A stretch of 64,000 bases of DNA, taken from assembly GCF_001758365.1 (NCBI RefSeq), contig NZ_LZFO01000005.1, positions 32,597 to 96,596 of the forward strand, read 5' to 3'. The notes under the pieces are model-generated. The model did not search any database, was not told the DNA's origin, and saw only the letters and a program-made list of their open reading frames with translations. Source of the DNA: Clostridium acetireducens DSM 10703 (GTDB lineage: Bacteria > Bacillota > Clostridia > Clostridiales > Clostridiaceae). The stretch's first letter is position 1; each line of letters begins with the position of its first letter. Below, one piece after another: positions 8,038-17,980 of the stretch. A program made the translations under genes and the position numbers.

Positions 8038-11000
8038 ATGGAGAGATACATTCGCAATAGCTTGGATTTTGTAGAAATAATAAATCAAATATTAGAGAAA
8101 AATCCAGGCTCTATCATAAATATTGTAAATGATAAATTTACACTATCTGTATTTAATGCCTTAAAGGATAATTTAGCTAATATAAAAAAAGTAAGATTAA
8201 TAATTAGGGACATGTACTCTTTAGATAATAAAAATGAAGAATATATAAAAAAAGAAATTAAAGACATTTTATTTGGAGAGTATGACATTAGAAGAAAAAA
8301 CAAGTTGGAGCATTTTTCTACTTCTAAAAATATGTATGAATTTATAGAAAACAAAGTGGAAGTAAAGATAGTTAATCCTAAATATAAAGTGCGCGGGAAT
8401 ATGTTCATAATAGGTGATAAATTTATGATAACAGGAAGCTCATCTTTAGAATTTGATAAAGGATTAAGCAACAGAGAAATTAATTTTAACACAGTAATAG
8501 ACTATACAATAGATAAAGAACAAATAAAAGTTTTTAATGAGCAATTTAATCAATTATGGTATGGAGATAATTTTTTATCAGATTATAAACAAGATTTAAA
8601 AGAAAGTATTATTTCTATTTATAAAGAATATTCTCCAGAATTTTTATATTATTATACTTTAAATGAATTATTTGGGAAACAATTGGACTATGGTGTAGAA
8701 AGATTCGAAAAGGACAATATAAGTTTTAAAGATACAGAAATTTGGAAAACACTGTATCCTTTTCAGAAAGATGCGGTACTTTCAGCAATACAAAAGATAA
8801 ACAAATATAATGGTTGTATAATTGCAGATAGTGTAGGGCTAGGAAAAACTTTTGAAGCCTTAGCAGTTATAAAGTATTTTGAAATGAGGCAAGACAATGT
8901 ATTAGTTTTAACACCAGCAAAGCTATTTGACAACTGGATGTCTTTTAAAGGTGGATACAAAGATAGTGTGTTAGATGAAAGATTTAATTATAAAATAATG
9001 TTTCATACAGACCTTTCCAGATATAAAGGAGAGTCTAGAACGGGAATAGATTTAAAAAGATTTGATTGGAGTAATTTTGACCTTATAGTTATAGATGAAA
9101 GTCATAACTTTAGAAATAGAATTGAAAGAGATAATGGATATACTAGATATCAAAGACTTCTTGAGGAAGCCATAAAAGAAGGAATAAATACTAAAGTATT
9201 ATTACTTTCAGCTACACCTGTAAACAACTCCTTAGTAGACTTGAAAAATCAAATAAGCATTATTACAGCTGATAAAGATGATGCCTTAAAAAAACAAGGA
9301 ATTCCTAGCATAGATGGAACATTAAGAAGAACAACTAGGCAAATTAACCAGTGGGAAGAAAATCCAAATAAAAGAAAAGAAGAATTATTTAATGGACTTC
9401 CTAGTGATTTTTACAAACTATTAGAAATGTTAACAATAGCTAGAAGCAGAAATCATATAACTAATTATTATGGAACAGAAGGCATAGGAAGCTTTCCAGA
9501 AAAATTAAAACCTAAAACATTAACTCCAACTATAGATGTAAAAGAAGAATTATTAAAATTTAAAAATACAAATGATTTATTAGAAGATTTAAATTTAGCA
9601 GTGTATGCACCTATGAGTTATTTGAAAAGAGAATATATTGAATATTACACAGATAAATATGAAAAAAGACGTTCTGATGGAAGAGTATATATAACTATGA
9701 GTGTACAAGAAACAGGAATGAAGGTTTTACATAGATTTAACCTATTTAAAAGATTAGAAAGTTCCGTTTATTCCTTTAAAGAAACTTTAAGAAGATTACT
9801 AGAGAGAATAAATTCCTATGTAAATATTATAGAAAAAAGTGAAAAAAATATAGATTTAATAGAAGAAGATATAGAAGAGGAAATACTAGATTATAAATAT
9901 GAAGTAAAAGTAGATCACCTTAGGAAAGAAGAGTTTTTAGAAGATTTATACTATGATAAAATTATATTAGAAGAAATATACAAAGAAGCAGAAAAGATAC
10001 TGGAAGATAATAGAGATAAGAAATTAAAGGTACTAAATGAGTTTATAATAAATAAAATTAGAAAGGAACCATTTAACAAAGGCAATAAAAAAGTATTAAT
10101 ATTTACTGCTTTTAAGGATACAGCAGAATATTTGTATAAGAATTTACAAAATGAACTTTTAAAAGAAGGAGTATATACAGGACTGGTTACAGGTTCTGGT
10201 AAGCCTAAATCCAATAACAAAAATGTAGACTTAGATTTTAATTCTTTATTATGTAGCTTTTCACCTAAGGCTAAATTAAAAAAGTCCCTACCAAGAGAAA
10301 ATGAAATAGATATTTTAATAGGAACAGATTGTATATCAGAAGGACAAAACCTTCAAGATTGTGATACAGTAATAAATTTTGATATTCAATGGAACCCAGT
10401 GTCTCTAATACAAAGGTTTGGAAGAATAGATAGAATTGGCTCTAAAAATAAAGAAATAAAAATGGTTAACTTTTTTCCAGACTTGGAACTTAATGAGTAT
10501 TTAAATCTAGAACAAAGAGTTAAGAACAAAATGACTATTGGCAATATAGTAGGTACTGGAGATAGTAACCCATTAACTCCAGAGATGAATGATATTAATT
10601 TTAGAAAGAAACAATTAGAACGACTTACAGAAGAGGTTATAGATATAGATGAAGCAAGTGATAGTATATCCTTAACAGATTTAAATATGAATGAATATCT
10701 TTATGAACTATCTAATTATATTAAAGAAAATCCAGAATTAAAAAAAATACCTAAAGGCATATTTTCCATAACAGATAAAGGAAAAAAGGGTGTAATATAT
10801 TGTTTTAAACATAAAAATAATGATTTAAAACCTAAAAATGATAGTTCTCTATACCCTTATTATTTAGTTTATATTGATTATAAAGGTAATGTTTTATATG
10901 AAGAAAACACAGATAGAAATATATTAAGAGAATTTAGAAGACTAAGTAAAAGTAAATATAAAATATTAAAAGAAAGTTACAATAAATTAATAAAAGAAAC

Positions 11001-11181
11001 AAAAAATTTTAAGGATATGAGTAAATATATTAATTTATTAGAAAAATCTATAGATTCCATACAAGGAAAAGAAGAAGAAGAAGCGGAACAAACTATATTT
11101 GATTTTGGAGGATATCAAAATCTATTTAAAAAAGAAACTATAGATGATTTTGAGCTAGTAAGTTTTTTAATAGTAGATTAG
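8038..11181 (+). CDS. PLD-like / SNF2-type helicase of the type III R-M block
   Basis: This 1047-aa protein has an N-terminal PLD-like region (IIGDKFMITGSSSLEFDKG near residues 122-145, then NREIN; the HKD histidine is not visible). A superfamily 2 helicase core follows, with Walker A VGLGKT (266-271), a DESH box at 353-356, SATPVN motif III, and QRFGRIDRIGS motif VI near residue 800. Long charged helices lie between the two halves of the core. It is the first gene of a four-gene operon with DUF4391, Mod and Res, 9 bases from the next gene. It probably translocates on DNA for the restriction system; cleavage by the PLD-like part is doubtful. Confidence 0.85.
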   Translation: MERYIRNSLDFVEIINQILEKNPGSIINIVNDKFTLSVFNALKDNLANIKKVRLIIRDMYSLDNKNEEYIKKEIKDILFGEYDIRRKNKLEHFSTSKNMYEFIENKVEVKIVNPKYKVRGNMFIIGDKFMITGSSSLEFDKGLSNREINFNTVIDYTIDKEQIKVFNEQFNQLWYGDNFLSDYKQDLKESIISIYKEYSPEFLYYYTLNELFGKQLDYGVERFEKDNISFKDTEIWKTLYPFQKDAVLSAIQKINKYNGCIIADSVGLGKTFEALAVIKYFEMRQDNVLVLTPAKLFDNWMSFKGGYKDSVLDERFNYKIMFHTDLSRYKGESRTGIDLKRFDWSNFDLIVIDESHNFRNRIERDNGYTRYQRLLEEAIKEGINTKVLLLSATPVNNSLVDLKNQISIITADKDDALKKQGIPSIDGTLRRTTRQINQWEENPNKRKEELFNGLPSDFYKLLEMLTIARSRNHITNYYGTEGIGSFPEKLKPKTLTPTIDVKEELLKFKNTNDLLEDLNLAVYAPMSYLKREYIEYYTDKYEKRRSDGRVYITMSVQETGMKVLHRFNLFKRLESSVYSFKETLRRLLERINSYVNIIEKSEKNIDLIEEDIEEEILDYKYEVKVDHLRKEEFLEDLYYDKIILEEIYKEAEKILEDNRDKKLKVLNEFIINKIRKEPFNKGNKKVLIFTAFKDTAEYLYKNLQNELLKEGVYTGLVTGSGKPKSNNKNVDLDFNSLLCSFSPKAKLKKSLPRENEIDILIGTDCISEGQNLQDCDTVINFDIQWNPVSLIQRFGRIDRIGSKNKEIKMVNFFPDLELNEYLNLEQRVKNKMTIGNIVGTGDSNPLTPEMNDINFRKKQLERLTEEVIDIDEASDSISLTDLNMNEYLYELSNYIKENPELKKIPKGIFSITDKGKKGVIYCFKHKNNDLKPKNDSSLYPYYLVYIDYKGNVLYEENTDRNILREFRRLSKSKYKILKESYNKLIKETKNFKDMSKYINLLEKSIDSIQGKEEEEAEQTIFDFGGYQNLFKKETIDDFELVSFLIVD

Positions 11182-11190
11182 AGGTGCATT

Positions 11191-11919
11191 ATGTATTATA
11201 ATTTACCAGAAAAATATAAAATCAATAAAGTGTTAAATAAATCAAATTTTATACCTAAAGAAGAAACTACAGCTAATAAAAAAAGACTTAGGGAAAATAT
11301 ATTAAAAGTAAAAATTTTAGGTCAAATAGAAGGAGAGAAAATTCCTACTTGTTTAGAAAAAAACCACAATGTAATGGTGATAATGCTATTAGAAATAAAA
11401 ATCAAAAATATAGGACAAGCAGAATTTATTAATAGTATTATTCAAAGAAAATTAAAGGTATTTACTATAATTAAATTTATAGATGAAGAGGAAAATATAA
11501 TATTAGGATATGGATATAAACGATTAAAGGAAATAAATAAAGAAGAAATAATTTTAGAAAAAACCATTGTAACACAAAAATATAGAGAAAGTATTTTAGA
11601 TGAAGAATTTAGTTTTTATGGAAAATACTTGGATTTTGAAGAAATAAGAAATAGAAACAATAAACTAGATTTTTATTTGGAAAGTATGTTAAAAGCTTAT
11701 TTAATTTTTAATAAAGATTATATAAAAAAATGGAAAAGTGTTATAGATTCTAATATATTCTACAGTAGAAAAAGCATTTTAGAAGTAATGGATATAATAA
11801 TTCAAATTATAAACTTAAAAAATAAAGAAAAGAAAATAAAATTAACTTCAGAAAAAATGAAAATTAATAAAAATTTAGTTAAACTATTAAAAGAATTGGA
11901 GGAATTTACAAGTGGATAA
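11191..11919 (+). CDS. DUF4391-like protein
   Basis: This 242-aa protein looks like the DUF4391 family found beside helicase and type III R-M genes; the match is from memory of the family (N-terminal NLPEKYKINKVLNKSNFIPK and length). It has no visible catalytic motif and is Lys/Glu-rich, with a helical C-terminus. It sits between the helicase and mod genes, and its 3' end overlaps mod by 8 bases. It is likely an accessory subunit of the restriction complex. Confidence 0.7.
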   Translation: MYYNLPEKYKINKVLNKSNFIPKEETTANKKRLRENILKVKILGQIEGEKIPTCLEKNHNVMVIMLLEIKIKNIGQAEFINSIIQRKLKVFTIIKFIDEEENIILGYGYKRLKEINKEEIILEKTIVTQKYRESILDEEFSFYGKYLDFEEIRNRNNKLDFYLESMLKAYLIFNKDYIKKWKSVIDSNIFYSRKSILEVMDIIIQIINLKNKEKKIKLTSEKMKINKNLVKLLKELEEFTSG

Positions 11920-13906
11920 ATTTAAAAAAATTCCAATAGGCATATTTAATAAAATAGAACATAACAAACAGGAATTTATAAATAAATTTATTAATGATTT
12001 AGAAAATCTATTTCCAGAAACAATAAAAGATGGCATAGTAGATTTTCAAGCATTATTAGATAGATTTGGAGAATATGAAGATAGTAATAAAATAGAAAAA
12101 TATAATATGACCTGGGTTGGAAAGAAACAAGCTATAAAAGAGGCAGATGAGGATATATTAGGAAGAACATTAAAGTATGTAGAAGAAGATAGCAAAAAAC
12201 CTGAAAGCACAGAAAATATCTATATAGAAGGAGATAATTTAGAAGTACTTAAACTTTTAAGACAATCCTATTACGGAAAAATAAAAATGATATACATAGA
12301 TCCACCTTACAATACAGGAAATGACTTTGTATATAAGGACGATTTTGCCATGACAGAAGAAGAATATGCAGAACTTTCAGGGGAAGTAGATGAATATGGA
12401 GAAAGATTAGTAAAAAATTCAAAAGATTCAGGAAGGTACCACTCAAATTGGCTTAATATGATGTATCCAAGACTTAAAGTAGCAAGAGATTTACTTACGG
12501 ATGATGGAGTAATATTTATCTCTATAGATGATAATGAAGTACATAATATGAAAAAAATTTGTGATGAAATATTTGGTGAGAAAAATTTTATAGGTCAAGT
12601 ATCAAGAATTACGAAGAAAACTAGTGATTCAGGTCAATTTTTTGCACCTAGTATAGATTATATTTTAGTTTATAGTAAAGATATATTTAAATTATCTAAT
12701 TTTAAAATTCCTTTAAGTGAAAAACAAAAGTCTGATTATAATAAAGATGATGAAAAGGGAAAATATAAAATAGTAGGTTTTTATCAAGCGTCTTTAACTT
12801 TAGAAAGATCTAGAAATGCTAGATATTATATTAAATGTCCAGATGGAACTTTATGTATTCCTCCTGAAGGAAAAAGGTGGAGATGCATAAAAGAAACTTT
12901 TGATGAAATGTTAAAAAATAACGAAATAGAATTTATAAAAACAAAAACTTCTCCTTTATTAAATAAAAAAGGAGAACAAAGTGAATGGAATATTTATACT
13001 AAACAATATTTAAAGGGCAGGATGAAGGAAGGTAGGGTACCTAGAAATTATATAGATAATATTCATAATGTGTTAGGTACTAGAAAATTAAAACATTTAT
13101 CTATACCATTTAATTTTCCTAAACCAAGTAATTTAATAGAATATATAATAAGCATGGTTGATTATCAAGATGAAATAAAAGATTATATAATTTTAGACTT
13201 CTTTGCTGGTTCATCCACCACAGCACATGCAGTTATGGATTTAAATGCTGAAGATGGTGGCAATAGAAAATATATAATGGTTCAATTGCCAGAACCAACA
13301 GATGAAAAATCTGAAGCTTATAAAGTAGGATATAAAAATATAGCCGAAATAGGAAAAGAGCGCATAAGACGTGCTGGGGAGGATATAAAGAAAAAGCTAG
13401 AAGAAAAATATAATTCAGCTAGTGAAGAAGAAAGAAAATCAATGAAGAACCCAGAGGATTTAGATATAGGATTTAAAGCATTTAGAGTAGAAGATACTAA
13501 TTTAAAACGAGCTAAAGATACTACTGTTGGAATGGATTTAGCAGAACTTAAAGCTTTATCAATAAAAGATGCTGAAGATTTTAATCCTCACTTTACAGAT
13601 ATAGATGTAGTTTATGAAATGATATTAAAAAGACAAGATATAGATTTAACAGAGAGAATAACACTATTAGAAGATATAGGACAAAGAACCTATTTAGTAG
13701 GTTGTACTATGTTAATTTGTTTAGAAGAAGAAATTACAAAAGATATGGTAGAAAAAATAGGTAGTTTAAATGTGGATTTATCATGGATTATTATGAGAGA
13801 TAGTGCTTTTGGAAATAATATAAATTTAAAGTTAAACACTGTTAAAAGATTAAGAGCTATAGTTAAAGAAAATCATAAAAAAGAACAGAAAATTTATTGG
13901 ATATAG
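11912..13906 (+). CDS. mod: Type III DNA adenine methyltransferase (Mod)
   Basis: This 664-aa beta-class N6-adenine methyltransferase has the catalytic motif DPPYNTGNDF (Asp130) first and the AdoMet-binding motif ILDFFAGSSTTAHAVM near residue 428 later, the usual order for type III Mod. The region between them (about 200-400) is the expected target recognition domain. The GTG start lies 8 bases after TTGGAGG and overlaps the previous gene. It should methylate one strand of an asymmetric site and form a Mod-Res complex with the next gene. Confidence 0.95.
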   Translation: MDKFKKIPIGIFNKIEHNKQEFINKFINDLENLFPETIKDGIVDFQALLDRFGEYEDSNKIEKYNMTWVGKKQAIKEADEDILGRTLKYVEEDSKKPESTENIYIEGDNLEVLKLLRQSYYGKIKMIYIDPPYNTGNDFVYKDDFAMTEEEYAELSGEVDEYGERLVKNSKDSGRYHSNWLNMMYPRLKVARDLLTDDGVIFISIDDNEVHNMKKICDEIFGEKNFIGQVSRITKKTSDSGQFFAPSIDYILVYSKDIFKLSNFKIPLSEKQKSDYNKDDEKGKYKIVGFYQASLTLERSRNARYYIKCPDGTLCIPPEGKRWRCIKETFDEMLKNNEIEFIKTKTSPLLNKKGEQSEWNIYTKQYLKGRMKEGRVPRNYIDNIHNVLGTRKLKHLSIPFNFPKPSNLIEYIISMVDYQDEIKDYIILDFFAGSSTTAHAVMDLNAEDGGNRKYIMVQLPEPTDEKSEAYKVGYKNIAEIGKERIRRAGEDIKKKLEEKYNSASEEERKSMKNPEDLDIGFKAFRVEDTNLKRAKDTTVGMDLAELKALSIKDAEDFNPHFTDIDVVYEMILKRQDIDLTERITLLEDIGQRTYLVGCTMLICLEEEITKDMVEKIGSLNVDLSWIIMRDSAFGNNINLKLNTVKRLRAIVKENHKKEQKIYWI

Positions 13907-13917
13907 GAGGGGTATTT

Positions 13918-16900
13918 GTGGAAAACAAAAGAATAGAATTTGATATAGAAGAATTGCTTTATCAAAAAGAAGCAGTAAATTCTATAGTAGATTTATTTAT
14001 TAATATTCCAAAAGTTGTTACCAATCCTATATATGGTGATAGATTAAATGTTATTAGAAAACAAACTCAAGGTTCTGGGAAATATGTTAGAAATAGAGAC
14101 ATATCTTTAGGAAATAAGTTTTTAGAAAATTTAAGGTATGTTCAATTTGGAAACAATATTTTTTTAAATGACAGTGTAGATTTAGATAAAGGCATTTTAA
14201 ATTTAACTGTTGAAATGGAAACTGGTACGGGCAAGACCTATGTTTATTTAAAAACTATTATGGAACTATATAAACAATATAAAGGTAGCTTTAACAAGTT
14301 TATTATAGTAGTTCCTTCTGTAGCTATAAGGTTAGGAGTGCAAAAAAGCATAGAAATATTTAAAGATAAATTGGCAAAGGATTATGATGGAATTGATATT
14401 TCAAGTCATGTTTTAACTTTTGATGCTAATATGAAAGATCCAGTTGTTAGTGTTAGGGATAATTTTTTAGATAAAAATAAATTAAGTATTTTAATAATTA
14501 ATACTCAAGCATTTAATAGTGTTAATAATAGACTGCGTGATAGAGATGCAGAAGGTAATGTAAATGGGATTTCTGTATGGGATGAGATGAAAGAAATTCA
14601 TCCTATAATAATTTTAGATGAGCCACAAAAATTTGATGGTGGAACTTCTAAAAAAGATTTAACTAAAACCATGAAAGCTATATATGAAACAGAGCCAAGA
14701 TTTATAATTAGATATTCAGCAACCCATAGGTCAAAAATGAATTTAGTTTATGAATTAGATTCTTATGATGCCTATATAAATAAATTAGTTAAGAGAATAA
14801 GAGTAAGGTCTATAACTAGACAAGTTCCCCAAGACTTTCCCTATATTAAATACAGAGGAATGACTAAAAATAATGATGCCAGAGTGGAGATTTTTGTTAA
14901 AGATATTGGCAAAGAAGTAAAAGTAAAAACATTTGATATTAATAAGGATAAAGATAATATATATGAACTTTCAGGAGACTTAAAACAATATAAAGATTTT
15001 AGATTAGTAGAAAATCCTTTTAAGGGAAAATCATTAAAGATAAATGCAAATGGAATAGAATTAGAATTAAAAGAAGGAGAAGATTATACACCTTTTGATG
15101 AAAAGGATATAATAAGACTTCAAATACGAATAGCTATAGAATCTCATTTAGAACAACAATTTAAATTATTAGATGCAGGTAAAGAGATAAAAGCTTTAAG
15201 TCTATTCTTTATAGATGAAGTAGCAAAAGTTAGAGGAGAAGATGGGGAAGATGGAGAGTATTTTAAAATATTTGATGAAGAATATTCTAGAATAATAGAA
15301 AAAGAAAAATGGAATAGTAAGTTTGAAGAATATGGCGATTATTTTAAAAATTATAATGATGTTAAATCTGTTAGACAAGGATATTTTGCAATAGATAAAT
15401 TAAAAACTAGAACAGATATAATAGAAATTGATGAAAACAAAAAATCTTATAATCAAAAGGAAAGAAGAAGTATAGAAAATGGTATAGAACTTATTCTTAA
15501 TAAAAAAGAAGAATTGATTTCCTTTGATACTTCTTTAGCATTTATATTTTCCCATTCAGCACTAAGAGAAGGATGGGATAATCCTAATATATTTACTCTT
15601 TGTACTTTAAAAAAGAGTGATAATGAAATAGCTAAAAAGCAAGAAATAGGACGAGGTTTAAGGTTACCAGTAGATATCTATGGAAAAAGGCATAAAAATG
15701 AAGAGTACAATGTTTTAACTGTTGTGGCTAATAGTAGTTATGATGAGTTTAGTAAAAGTTTACAAAACTCTTATAATGAAGAAGCAGGATTTAATAAGGA
15801 AGAAGTAAGTGCAGATATAATTTTAAAAGTATTTAAAGATGCTGGCTTAAAACCATCAGAAATAGATGCAGAATTGTCCTCAACTTTTTTAAAAGAATTA
15901 AAGGATAATGGCATTGTAAATGCTAAAGGTGAATTAAAGAAAGATATAGAAGATAAATTAGAAAAATTAGAATTTGAAAATGAAGTATTAAATATTTATT
16001 CTATTAAATTAAAAGAAGAAATAGTTAAAGCTATGGAGGAAAAAGGTTCTAAGAGGATTATTATAGAAGATGGTGATAAGAAAAAAGTTGTAAATAGAGA
16101 AAGTAGTTTTGTTAATGAGGATAATTTTAAAAATATAGTATTTAATTTAGGAGATAGATTATCTTATAGAACAGCTTATAGAATAAATATAAATGAAGAT
16201 AAATTTTTAAAAGAGGCTGTAAAAAATTTAAATGAATATTTTAAGTATAAAGATTTACAAGAACAATACTATTCTGTAGAGGAAGGTATGCACTATATAG
16301 ATAAATTAAAAGGTGCAGCTTATGAAGGAGCAGTTGAATTAAAGGAAAAAATAGAAGATAAATATATAAGAAACAAAAGAAGTAAACTTGAAGTGGTAGA
16401 TTATATTATGGAAGGAACGGATTTGCCTCGTAAGAGTATTGGTGAAATATATGATACAGTAGAAAAAAAACATTTATTTAATAGCCAAGAGTATTTAGAT
16501 GGAGCTTTAAATGTAATAAAATGTACTCTTTTAAATAATATAAGCGAAAGTCCAATAGAATATGATTTATTAGAAGGATATAGCTTGAATAGAACAGATA
16601 TCTTTAAAATGGATACAATTATTAATACTGAGATAGGAAAAGAAAATGTATATCTATATCCAGAGGATCCAAGCAAAGAGAATATCGGAACTAAAAGAGG
16701 AATTAATAGGTACTATAAGTTTGATAGCAAAGGTGAACAAGAATTTGCTATTCAATTAGATAGAGATCCAAAGGTAAAATTATTTACTAAATTAAGTAAA
16801 GGCGGATTTATAATAGATACTCCATATGGTAGTTACACCCCTGATTGGGCTATAGTATATGAGAATAATAATAAAGATAGTTTATACTTTATTTCCGAAA

Positions 16901-17061
16901 CAAAAATTGATAAGGAATTTGAAGATCTATCAGATGTGGAGCAATTAAAAATCAAATGTGGAGAAGCACACTTTAAAACTATAAGTGAAGAAACAGGAAA
17001 AGATGTAAGTTTTAGTTGGGCAAAGTCTTATATAGATTTTAAAGAAAAAAATAATTTATAA
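13918..17061 (+). CDS. res: Type III restriction enzyme (Res) helicase-nuclease
   Basis: This protein of about 1047 aa has superfamily 2 helicase motifs: METGTGKTYVY (near 100-108), DEPQ (near 235), SATHRS, and QEIGRGLRLPVD (motif VI). Near the C-terminus a PD-(D/E)XK site is visible as TPDWAIVYE followed about 13 residues later by SETK. The GTG at 13918 follows TAGGAGGGG by 5 bases and is a better start than the TTG at 13897. It is the restriction subunit that works with Mod; both genes are intact, so the system looks functional. Confidence 0.94.
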   Translation: MENKRIEFDIEELLYQKEAVNSIVDLFINIPKVVTNPIYGDRLNVIRKQTQGSGKYVRNRDISLGNKFLENLRYVQFGNNIFLNDSVDLDKGILNLTVEMETGTGKTYVYLKTIMELYKQYKGSFNKFIIVVPSVAIRLGVQKSIEIFKDKLAKDYDGIDISSHVLTFDANMKDPVVSVRDNFLDKNKLSILIINTQAFNSVNNRLRDRDAEGNVNGISVWDEMKEIHPIIILDEPQKFDGGTSKKDLTKTMKAIYETEPRFIIRYSATHRSKMNLVYELDSYDAYINKLVKRIRVRSITRQVPQDFPYIKYRGMTKNNDARVEIFVKDIGKEVKVKTFDINKDKDNIYELSGDLKQYKDFRLVENPFKGKSLKINANGIELELKEGEDYTPFDEKDIIRLQIRIAIESHLEQQFKLLDAGKEIKALSLFFIDEVAKVRGEDGEDGEYFKIFDEEYSRIIEKEKWNSKFEEYGDYFKNYNDVKSVRQGYFAIDKLKTRTDIIEIDENKKSYNQKERRSIENGIELILNKKEELISFDTSLAFIFSHSALREGWDNPNIFTLCTLKKSDNEIAKKQEIGRGLRLPVDIYGKRHKNEEYNVLTVVANSSYDEFSKSLQNSYNEEAGFNKEEVSADIILKVFKDAGLKPSEIDAELSSTFLKELKDNGIVNAKGELKKDIEDKLEKLEFENEVLNIYSIKLKEEIVKAMEEKGSKRIIIEDGDKKKVVNRESSFVNEDNFKNIVFNLGDRLSYRTAYRININEDKFLKEAVKNLNEYFKYKDLQEQYYSVEEGMHYIDKLKGAAYEGAVELKEKIEDKYIRNKRSKLEVVDYIMEGTDLPRKSIGEIYDTVEKKHLFNSQEYLDGALNVIKCTLLNNISESPIEYDLLEGYSLNRTDIFKMDTIINTEIGKENVYLYPEDPSKENIGTKRGINRYYKFDSKGEQEFAIQLDRDPKVKLFTKLSKGGFIIDTPYGSYTPDWAIVYENNNKDSLYFISETKIDKEFEDLSDVEQLKIKCGEAHFKTISEETGKDVSFSWAKSYIDFKEKNNL

Positions 17062-17142
17062 GATTAAAAATCTGCTGATTTTAATCATTAGTGTAATCTG
17101 ATATTAAAATGGTATCTAGGTAACGTAAAAAATTTAAAATCA

Positions 17143-17232
17143 ATTAGTAAAATAGAAGAGAATTCTAATAAGTATATAAATTCTTATTAGAATTCTCTTT
17201 TTTTATTAATTTATGCGTTTCCATTTTTGTAT
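17143..17232 (+). repeat. Composite junction repeat J2 between the two defence blocks
   Basis: Bases 17143-17199 are identical over 57 positions to 29553-29609 (J3), and bases 17187-17232 match 7771-7815 (J1). The element is therefore the meeting point of two repeat pairs: one pair brackets the type III block and the other brackets the GGDEF-WYL-DISARM block. Confidence 0.8.
17156..17204 (+). terminator. Strong terminator inside J2
   Basis: Perfect 17-bp stem (17156-17172 with 17183-17199), 10-base loop, followed by a T-run. It ends the type III R-M operon and is symmetrical enough to act on both strands. Confidence 0.85.
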
Positions 17233-17335
17233 ATTGTTTCTATTTTATATTCATACTGACAGTCAATGTCATTATAATATTATATAATTAAATTAAAGAT
17301 TATGGGATATAAATATTAAAGGTAGGGGTTATTAA

Positions 17336-17935
17336 ATGGAGTATGAACATATGGACAAAAAAACGCTTATTAAAATTTTAAAACAGAAAGATGACATTTT
17401 AAAAACACTTTGTTTAGAAAAAGAAAAATTAAATTATTATGCAAACATTGATGGTATGACTAGGGTATTAAATAGAAGAGCAGGTTTAAAATTACTAAAT
17501 AAAGAACTTAATTGGTCAAAAACTAATGAGAAAAATCTTGTTATTTGTTTTGTTGATGTAGATAGGCTAAAAATGATAAATGATAACTTCGGACATGAAG
17601 AAGGAGATAAAACTTTAATATTTGTAGCAAAAATTCTAAGGGAAAGTATTAGGAAAACTGATTTTGTAATTAGAATGGGGGGAGATGAATTTTTAGTAGT
17701 ATTTCCTGGCACAACAATGAAAGAAGCTGACAAAGTATGGTATAGAATTTCTAGAAAGATAAAAGCAATTAACAATAATAATAATAAATATAATTTGAGT
17801 TTAAGTCATGGATTTTATGAGTATAGTAAAGAAATACAAAGGGAAATGTCTATTAATGAATTAATACAAAAGGCTGATAAGGAAATGTATAAGAAAAAAA
17901 TGAAAAAAAGAAGGAATTTGCTTACATGTGTATAA
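17336..17935 (+). CDS. GGDEF-domain protein (probable diguanylate cyclase)
   Basis: This 199-aa cytosolic protein has a short N-terminal coiled coil (residues 5-40) and a GGDEF domain with DVDRLKMINDNFGHEEGD and the active loop RMGGDEFLVVFPG. The C-terminal part has ADKEMYKKK as in canonical cyclases. It should make c-di-GMP from GTP. No sensor domain is visible. It is the first gene after the junction repeat and lies ahead of a WYL regulator and a DISARM-like operon, an unusual place for such an enzyme. Confidence 0.88.
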   Translation: MEYEHMDKKTLIKILKQKDDILKTLCLEKEKLNYYANIDGMTRVLNRRAGLKLLNKELNWSKTNEKNLVICFVDVDRLKMINDNFGHEEGDKTLIFVAKILRESIRKTDFVIRMGGDEFLVVFPGTTMKEADKVWYRISRKIKAINNNNNKYNLSLSHGFYEYSKEIQREMSINELIQKADKEMYKKKMKKRRNLLTCV

Positions 17936-17980
17936 TTAATATAAATGGTAAAAAGAATTAGGAAAGGAAATATATGAAAC

